Shown here piece by piece: positions 57,543-64,000 of a DNA stretch of 64,000 nt; within the stretch, counting starts at the first letter, position 1, and every line of letters starts with the position of its first letter. Source of the stretch: Oenanthe sinensis (taxonomy: Eukaryota > Streptophyta > Magnoliopsida > Apiales > Apiaceae); the NCBI GenBank assembly GCA_028671895.1, contig CM053803.1:48978786-49042785 (forward strand), given 5' to 3'. Position numbers and translations under genes: made by a program. The notes below the pieces were generated by a model. The model was given only the letters and a program-made list of their open reading frames with translations. It did not search any database and was not told the DNA's origin.

Positions 57543-58818
57543 TGTTGTCGAGTATTTTGGAGGGATATCGTTCGCAGGGAAGGACTGTTATCAATATCAA
57601 TTTCAAGTATATTATCTCTTATAATCTAGAAGTGAGAAGAATGATTTTTGGTTTTTGTTTATAAACTAAATTAAACTAATAAACAAATAAAATTTATGTA
57701 TTAACGATGATAAAAAGCAATCCAGGAAATAGGGTTCTTCATTGGCATTGATGAATGTCTATCAATTGCGACATACAAGTCTCTTACTCTGCTAAAAACA
57801 ATCCTTCTAAAGTTTATAATGTTCTTTCCCAAGATACAATATAATACTGAAAATTATGCCTTAACCGTCACTCCCATGATCAATTGAGGTACAACTATAA
57901 GCTACCAAAACCCAAGGATTTTCAGTCTCATAAATCACATATTAATCTCCCAATTAAATATTTGACTTATGTCTATCATATCATGAACTAGAATTACAAC
58001 TCATCTCCTGATTCGTTAATAACCCCTACAGATACAATTAAAGGTTAGCTACTCCCATAATTGTGTTAAGCACAGTATGATAGATTAGCAAAGCAGAGAA
58101 ATCACAATACAATATTAAACAAACATCGCAAACCAATGAATACTACCTAATCCCCAGATTAGAGAATTAGTTACTCATAGCAAAGAAAGAAAACAAACAT
58201 ATATTAATAATGAAAACCATGGTTACAAGAGTATAGAGTTAAGAAGATACAACTTGACAAAATCTCTTGAACTTGGAGTGAATCCCTTCAATCCTTGCTC
58301 AAGTTCTCTCTCCAAGTTTTCTCTCCGATTCTCGCTCTAGGTAATACACGGCCGCCACTAATTATTTTTCAAACCCTAATATAAAAGTGTTTTTAATGGT
58401 TTCCAAGAAAATAAGACTCACTTTCCTAAACGAGATAGAATTATAATATAAAATTCGTAGTCAGCTGTCCAGGTCTGTTTCTAGGCTGCTCCACTTGAAA
58501 TATGTGTATTGGGCCACATCTGAATTATAGATTTTTCTATTATCTTCGCATGGGCTGTAAAATCACCCAATTCTGACTTCTAGAACTCAAGTTATGGCCC
58601 AAATAGTGAACCGTGTGTGCGCAGCCCATCAATTCCGAATTTAATTCTAATTTAGCTCCAAATTGGACTCTTTAATCTCCAATTCTTCCAAGTTTAGGAT
58701 TTCCTTGCTTCCTACAATAAAACATTAAAATCTAATTAATAAACATCCAATTAATGTAAAATATAATAAATATGAGGAATATATTTATATAAAATCTATA
58801 TAAATATATACTCTATCA
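57543..58818 (-). repeat. G1: probable Ty3/gypsy LTR inserted in the satellite
   Basis: 1276 bp with TG...CA ends, abruptly replacing satellite sequence at 57543. In element (minus) sense it starts TGATAGAGTATATA and ends with CTCGACAACA. The gypsy assignment rests on the adjacent PPT AAGTGTGGGGATATT and the CTCGAGGACGAGTAAA word, common before the 3' LTR of plant gypsy elements. Only one LTR is visible, so no target duplication can be checked. Confidence 0.65.
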
Positions 58819-58833
58819 AATATCCCCACACTT
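58819..58833 (-). other. G1 polypurine tract
   Basis: Minus-strand AAGTGTGGGGATATT directly before the LTR start TGATAG. Confidence 0.65.
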
Positions 58834-59146
58834 ATCATTTACTCGTCCTCGAGTAAAACAATACTATCTAGCTACTAACTAGTACCACTTCCGTAGGTGA
58901 TCACGGTTCCATTTGGCATATGCAACAAGCCCTTTAAACCCCAAGGTAGCCTCAGTGGACGAGTAAGGTCTCGTGAGAGCCTATAGTGAATGTACCCGTA
59001 AAATCCATCTAGCTCATATAAAATAATATAGATGACAATTATGAATGCATGTCCTTGTGCAATGGAAGACTATACTATCTATGTGAATGCATCTAAATGA
59101 ATGCAACTACATGAATGAGAATGCAAAGAATCCCAAATATAATAGT
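58834..59146 (-). other. G1 3' internal remnant
   Basis: Non-coding sequence expected to be the 3' UTR of the gypsy-like element (minus-strand GTTTTACTCGAGGACGAGTA). It is cut off by the E5 LTR. Confidence 0.5.
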
Positions 59147-60275
59147 TGAAAGGCAGAGTGTCTAAACTTGTAACACTATAACTTATGTAACTCAACTAAA
59201 AGAAAAGATACTTAACCAGAAGACAATCAAGAACATGAAGTCACAAAGAAATCAATATTAACTATGAAGACAAGGTAATTGATAAGATTCAATTTGTTAA
59301 CTATGATCAAACAAAGAAGAAATCATTGAAAGAAGTTCAAGACAAATTTGTTCATGCCTCAGTGGTTTGTAACTTAAAGATTCAAGATCATAACTATCAG
59401 TATCAATAAGTCAAATTGATTTCAAGTGAACAAGAAGGAAAGCAATGATTGGAAAGCCACATTACTAATTGAAAATGGTAATCTATTCAAGAAGCAGAGA
59501 CACTATCAAGACTAGTCACTTATGAATCAGACCATTGCATCAAGTGTCAGGACATTGATAGTATGTTTATGTCAGTAATAGAGATCCAAGTTCAAAGAGC
59601 TTGTTGAAGAATTTGGAAAACATAAAGAAATCACAAGTTCAAAATGCTGCATTGAAGTTTCAAGTTGAAGCCCAGAATTTTTCTAAGTACAAAATGTTCG
59701 AGATGGCCAAGTAGAATATTCCTATGTAGAATATTTGACTTAAATGTTCGAGATGGCCAAGTAGAACATTCCTATGTAGAATATTCGAGATAGATATTCG
59801 AGATGACCAAGTAGAACATTCCTATGTAGAATATTCGAGATGGCCAAGTAGAAGTTCTCAAGTAGATGTTCTACATGAAGGGCAGTTTCAACATGACACA
59901 TGGCATCATCTAATTGGCAGATTTCCAAGGTTTCAAGATTAGATAAGATTTATGTGGACATAATTGGGCCACGTATATCTTAATCTTTGAAGACTACAAG
60001 ACATAGATTACAAGTAGTATAAATAGAAGTACTTGTGTATTTTTTTTGAGAGAGCAATATTTTCGAGATAAACACTTGTAAAAGAGAGAGAGTATATTCA
60101 CAGAGCTTAGCATCATTTACTACCCTCTTTACTTCTGGTGTACTTTGTAATGAATGTTGTAGCAACCCTTTCAAGTTATATATAAAACATATATTCATTG
60201 AATCATTGTGTTCATTTATTACATTGTATTTATTGCTTCTTAAATTCGAAAAGTTGTATTCACCCCCCCTCTACA
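59147..60275 (+). repeat. E5 5' LTR
   Basis: Start placed at TGAAAGGCAGAG by analogy with E2 (TGAAAGGGGAG); the end is at CCCCCCCTCTACA. U3 holds an array of AAGTAGAA, GTAGAATATT and TTCGAGAT words (59695-59880). TATAAATAG box at 60018. The left end is uncertain because the other LTR is outside the window. Confidence 0.75.
60018..60025 (+). promoter_or_regulatory. TATA box of E5 LTR
   Basis: TATAAATA(G), about 140 bp after the U3 motif array. Confidence 0.55.
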
Positions 60276-60295
60276 ACACATTTGGACCTAACAAT

Positions 60296-60307
60296 TGGTA
60301 TCAAAGC
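60296..60307 (+). other. E5 primer binding site
   Basis: TGGTATCAAAGC, one mismatch to the usual TGGTATCAGAGC. It lies 20 nt after the CTCTACA end, the same offset as in E2, with a shared GGACCTAACAAT in between. Confidence 0.75.
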
Positions 60308-61076
60308 TTCATGTTTAATATACAAAACATAGATCCTTGTGTTTGGTAGAAGATTAGTGAGTTTTCATCTACAGATCTACTTTTATAGTTCTTCTCGAAA
60401 AGAGTGCTCAAATTTGTTTGACAGAGAAAACTCACTCTAAAAATTATTTAAATACTCCGGGTGTAATTATTTAGCTTGGGAGGACTTTAGATAATTTTTG
60501 TGAATTATTCTGGGTACTTTGATTTTTGGTGTTCTTCAAGGAGTCATTACTGTTCTTGATAAAGAAGATAAACCCAGCAACTTTTGATTACCTTTTCAAG
60601 AGACATAAAGTTAAAAAGGTGTTATTGGCTTTTGATTTGACATAAATCTCACAACAAAAAGTGTTACAGAAGTATTCAGTACCTAGCACGTGGGTTAGGT
60701 GAGTTAGGTGAGAAAAGCCACAAAAGTCAAAAAGTGTGAAAAGTAATATTGTTTATTCAATATTAAAAGTGACCTGTAGAAAATTTCTTCCAAGGACAAA
60801 AGTTCTACTTGGAATATTCTACTTGAATATTCTACTTGAAATATTCTACTTGAATATTCTACTTGGAATATTCTACTTGGACAACAGTTCTACTTAGAGA
60901 AATTCGACTTGGGCAGTTCTACATAGATATTCTACTTAGCCTAGTCTTGGGTACTTAGAATTTTTTTTGTGTCCAGAATTTGAACCTTGATTTATTTTAA
61001 GATAATTTAATTTTCTTTTAATTACTACTCAAGTAATAAGAAAAGTTTATTATCTTTACTTTAAATCCGCATTAAG
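60308..61076 (+). repeat. E5 leader with TTCTACTTG array
   Basis: 769-nt leader between PBS and gag. Eight TTCTACTT(G/A) copies lie between about 60810 and 60940, several as AATATTCTACTTG. The rest is unremarkable AT-rich sequence. Confidence 0.8.
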
Positions 61077-63527
61077 ATGGCACCTAAAAACAATTTCAAG
61101 ATTCCAATGTTCGACCGAGATCATTATGAAGAATGGGTGTTGAGAATGAAACTTTACCTTGAGTCCGTCAATCCTGAATATCTGGAAGTCCTCGATAAAG
61201 GTAAATTTGTACCAATGGTTGTTGTTCCTGAGCATATGGAAGGAGATGTGGTAGTACCACAACGGTCTGAGCCTAAGAAGGCAGTAGACTTTTCAGATGC
61301 TGATAAGGAGCAGATATCTTTCGACACATCCGTTCAACAAACACTGATGGAATCCCTGGATCATGAGATTTTTAACGTAGTTAAAGGACTAACTACAGCA
61401 AAGAAGATTTGGGATAAGCTAGAGGTCGTCATGGAAGGTACCTCTGAGGTCAGAAGCAACAAAACACTTATACTCAAGATGGAGTATGACAATTTCAGAA
61501 TAAGAAAAGGAGAAAGTATAACCGATGTCTATCTAAGATTCAGTCAGTTGGTTTTGGATTTGAATCTGAGAGGTGTAACTCTCCCCGTGGTTGAAGTCAA
61601 CACGAGATATCTGAGGAACCAGCCAAAAAGTATTGAATATAGAGTCTATGATGTTAGAGAAACCAGAGATTTGCACACAACTACTCTGGAAGAATATTAT
61701 GGAATACTAAAGACCTATGAGCTGGAAACACTTCAAGATCAAGCATGGGATAATGATTCAAGAGGAAAAGAAGCTGCATCAGGGTTAGTTGCTGATGAGG
61801 TAGAGTCTAAAAAGGCAATGGTTGCAGAAAAGCCTAGGTCATCAACTGCATCACATCAAGTTTAAAATGATGATGAGTGCACATCAAATAGTGATGACGA
61901 CTACTTCACCCAAGAAGAGCTGGACAACATGGATGACAGTGTCGTGGCATACATGGCAAGGAAGTTCAGTAATATCAGATTCAGAAAGAGTAACCGACCG
62001 TAAAGTAAATCTTCATCTTACTATCGGGTTACTAGGGGTGGTGGTAGTTCACAAGGCTACAAAGGGAAAGGCAAGAGTACCAGCTACAAATCTCCTTTGG
62101 ATTTCAAAATGAAGTTCAAATGTTATAACTATGGTGAAGCTGGACATTTTGCTACAGATTGCAAGAAGCCTAAACAGACATATCCAAAAGAAACTTATAA
62201 AGCCCTCAAAAGCAAGTATGAGGCCCTGGTGAAGGAAAGACATAGAAAAAGAGCTTTAGTTGTCACAGAAGGAAGAGCGTGGGATGATTCAGATGAGGAA
62301 GAAGTTACTCATACAGCAAACTTTGCCCTCATGGCTGAGACATCAGATGAACCAGAGGTACCAGTTCTAACCCTTAAGGAAGAAATGTCTATAGATGATT
62401 ATAAGGTGCAGAACGAGGCTCTTATCGAAGAGATCTATATGCTGTGCAAAAGCCTAAATACTTCTCAAAAAGAACAGAAAACACTTGTTGCCAAATGCAG
62501 AATGCTTGAGGCAAAAGTGGAAGAATTAGAGGCTGTTTGCACTATAGATACTTCCCTAAGAGACTCTATTAAAACTTTGGAACACAAGCTTAACCTTAAA
62601 GATGAAATAGAAGCATGTCTTAGGAATAAACTAGCTGAGTTAGAAACAAAATGCGAAACTTATAAACTAGCAGCTAGTAAAGTGAATGTTGATAGTAGCA
62701 CATTTAAGAAGATAACTGGTGTTGGTGTAGGGCTTGACTATTCTAACTTATCAAAGAAAGATGGGAAAAGGCCTTTAGACACCAGTCCCAGTGAGATTAA
62801 AAAGGAAGTACCTACAATTCTCAAATCTGCTATTAAACCAATATTCAAACACTTTGCTCCTCGAGAAGAAGAAGAGACTGATTTATTAGTTAGCTATGAA
62901 ATCGAGATGGAAGATCGGAAGAAAGAACAACCTGTAACTCCTACTAAATCAGTTAAAATCAAATCCCCTAGAGAATAATCTAGACCAGGACTAGGAGCCA
63001 AGGCTGTTAAACAACATGTTAAGAAAGAAAAGGTTGAAAAAGAGGTTAAGGTAGAAAGAATAAAGAAAGCATGTTATCACTGTAAATCCACTGAACATCT
63101 TTCTTATGCATGTAAATCTAACATGAATATTCCTGTTGCACATGCCATGCCTGTACCACACGCAATGATTAACATGCATCAAAATCATGTACAATGTGGT
63201 CAACCTAATTGTATGCCATGCACTTTTAATGTCATGCAAACCTTCGTGAACTTGATGAATGCAACTAGTCAAACATGTTTAAATACTACTACTAGTTCTA
63301 ATATCAATAAGAAGCATGTAAGAGCTAAGACTGCCAGTCCTCCTAAAGTTAGGCGTGACAAGCCTTCTCCTAAGACTAACAAATCTGTTAAGTCTGACAA
63401 GGGAAAAGACAAAGTCGAAAGTTCTAAGAATGTTAAAGAAAGTGCATCTCCTGTTGTTAAAACTGATAATTCTCGATCTTATAGAAAAGCCGGGCCCAAT
63501 CAATCTTGGGTTCCGAAGAATGTCTAA
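61077..63527 (+). pseudogene. gag: E5 gag, two zinc knuckles, three in-frame stops
   Basis: ATG at 61077; one frame throughout but interrupted by TAA at 61863-61865, 62001-62003 and 62976-62978. The N-terminal gag domain has KIWDKLEVVMEGTSEVRSNK and YYGILKTYELE. The first knuckle is CYNYGEAGHFATDC with Tyr for the second Cys; the second, CYHCKSTEHLSYAC, is intact. A Leu/Glu/Lys coiled-coil-like region lies between. The C-terminus QSWVPKNV matches the E3 gag end. Two knuckles and this tail are good Sirevirus markers. Confidence 0.88.
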
Positions 63528-64000
63528 TCAATCTGACATTGCAGGGCATTAAGCGAAATAGAAATAAAGTTATATGGGTGCTAGATAGTAGAGCATCAAG
63601 GCATATGACAGGAAACAAGTCCCTGCTTACAGAGTTGGTTATGAAGGCTGGCCCTTATGTTACCTTTGGAGATGACAGCAAAGGAGTGATAAAGGGATAT
63701 GGCAAACTGAAGACTGGCAATGTCATCATTGAAGATATTTCCTATGTTGAGGGATTGAAGCACAATTTGTTGAGTATAAGTCAATTCTGTGACAAAGGTT
63801 ATGAAATTGTCTTTAACAAGAAAGGTGTATCAATAACTCACATCAAGGAAGGTTCGTTAGCTTTAAGAGGAGTTCGGAAGGCAGATCTTTTTGTTGCTGA
63901 TATGGATTCGGCAAACCAGAATGAAGTCACTTGTTTCTATAGTAAAGCTTCAGATGATGAAAGCTGGTTATGGCACAAAAAGCTATCTCACCTAAACTTC
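63485..64000 (+). pseudogene. pol: E5 pol, protease and pre-integrase part (cut by window end)
   Basis: Frame open from 63485, overlapping the gag end by about 43 nt in the -1 frame. The protease motif reads DSRAS where E1 and E3 have DSGCS, so the invariant Gly of the aspartic protease is lost. Then TFGDDSKG, LKHNLLSISQ and the pre-integrase WHKKLSHLNF at the right edge. The catalytic change suggests an inactive copy; the rest is outside the window. Confidence 0.85.

Larger units (their letters stand above)
59147..64000 (+). mobile_element. E5: Sirevirus-like Ty1/copia element, 5' half, right-truncated by window
   Basis: LTR, PBS, leader, gag with two knuckles, and the start of pol. LTR blocks and GTAGAA/TTCTAC motif are shared with E2, making E5 the coding relative of that non-coding element. 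Stops in gag and a changed protease motif show a decayed copy. Confidence 0.85.

Noticed and set aside
57543..58818. Host gene promoter or UTR
   Set aside because: TG...CA ends, an abutting PPT and an abrupt start inside a satellite fit an LTR better.

Overview
The window is plant nuclear DNA made almost entirely of nested LTR retrotransposons and a satellite array. I see no convincing host gene, no rRNA or tRNA gene and no CRISPR array. The evidence for a plant is the Sirevirus-type Ty1/copia elements (two-knuckle gag, PR-IN-RT-RH order, initiator-tRNA-Met primer sites TGGTATCAGAGC, an extra 'env-like' ORF3 after pol), very AT-rich spacers, and a long ~168-170 bp satellite with higher-order repeats. 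A eudicot with a large, repeat-rich genome and a pericentromeric or otherwise heterochromatic locus fits; the species cannot be named from sequence alone.

Names used here. E0 is the outermost Sirevirus-like element; only its 3' part is in the window (40849-44274). E1 (1-40848, + strand, cut by the left edge) is inserted in the ORF3 of E0. E2 (5296-28502, a non-coding LARD-like element with 1.44 kb LTRs) and E4 (29995-38065, a different copia lineage on the minus strand) are both inserted in the ORF3 of E1. E3 (12754-24967, minus strand) is inserted in E2. Target-site duplications support three of these events: AGTAC for E2, CTTGT for E3, and TTTGC/CTTGC for E4. Excising E2 and E4 with one duplication each puts the flanking pieces of E1 ORF3 back in one frame. 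The order of events is therefore E0, E1, then E2 and E4, then E3 into E2.

Right of E0 lies a satellite array (44346-57542) organised in higher-order repeats of 6, 8 and 15 monomers. It is interrupted at 57543 by a probable Ty3/gypsy LTR with its PPT (G1, minus strand), followed by the 5' half of another Sirevirus-like element, E5 (about 59147 to beyond 64000).

The most striking pattern is shared by E0, E1, E2, E3 and E5. Each carries dense arrays of a short, often palindromic motif, and the motif differs between families (CAGAGTCTA; ATCCATCGATGGAT/ATCAACTGAT; GTAGAA-TTCTAC). The arrays sit at equivalent places: LTR U3, 5' leader or the pol-ORF3 spacer. In E1 and E3 the motif also lies inside low-complexity coding segments, where it shows as SES/DSE or SID/STD peptide repeats. 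E0 has an E1-like LTR backbone with an E3-like motif array, as if the module had been swapped. A second conserved structure is a pair of nested inverted repeats bracketing the polypurine tract, with different paired sequences in different families. E3 has apparently identical LTRs and an intact 1303-codon ORF3 with its own TATA-like box, but has lost the catalytic core of reverse transcriptase, so it probably moved with enzymes supplied in trans.
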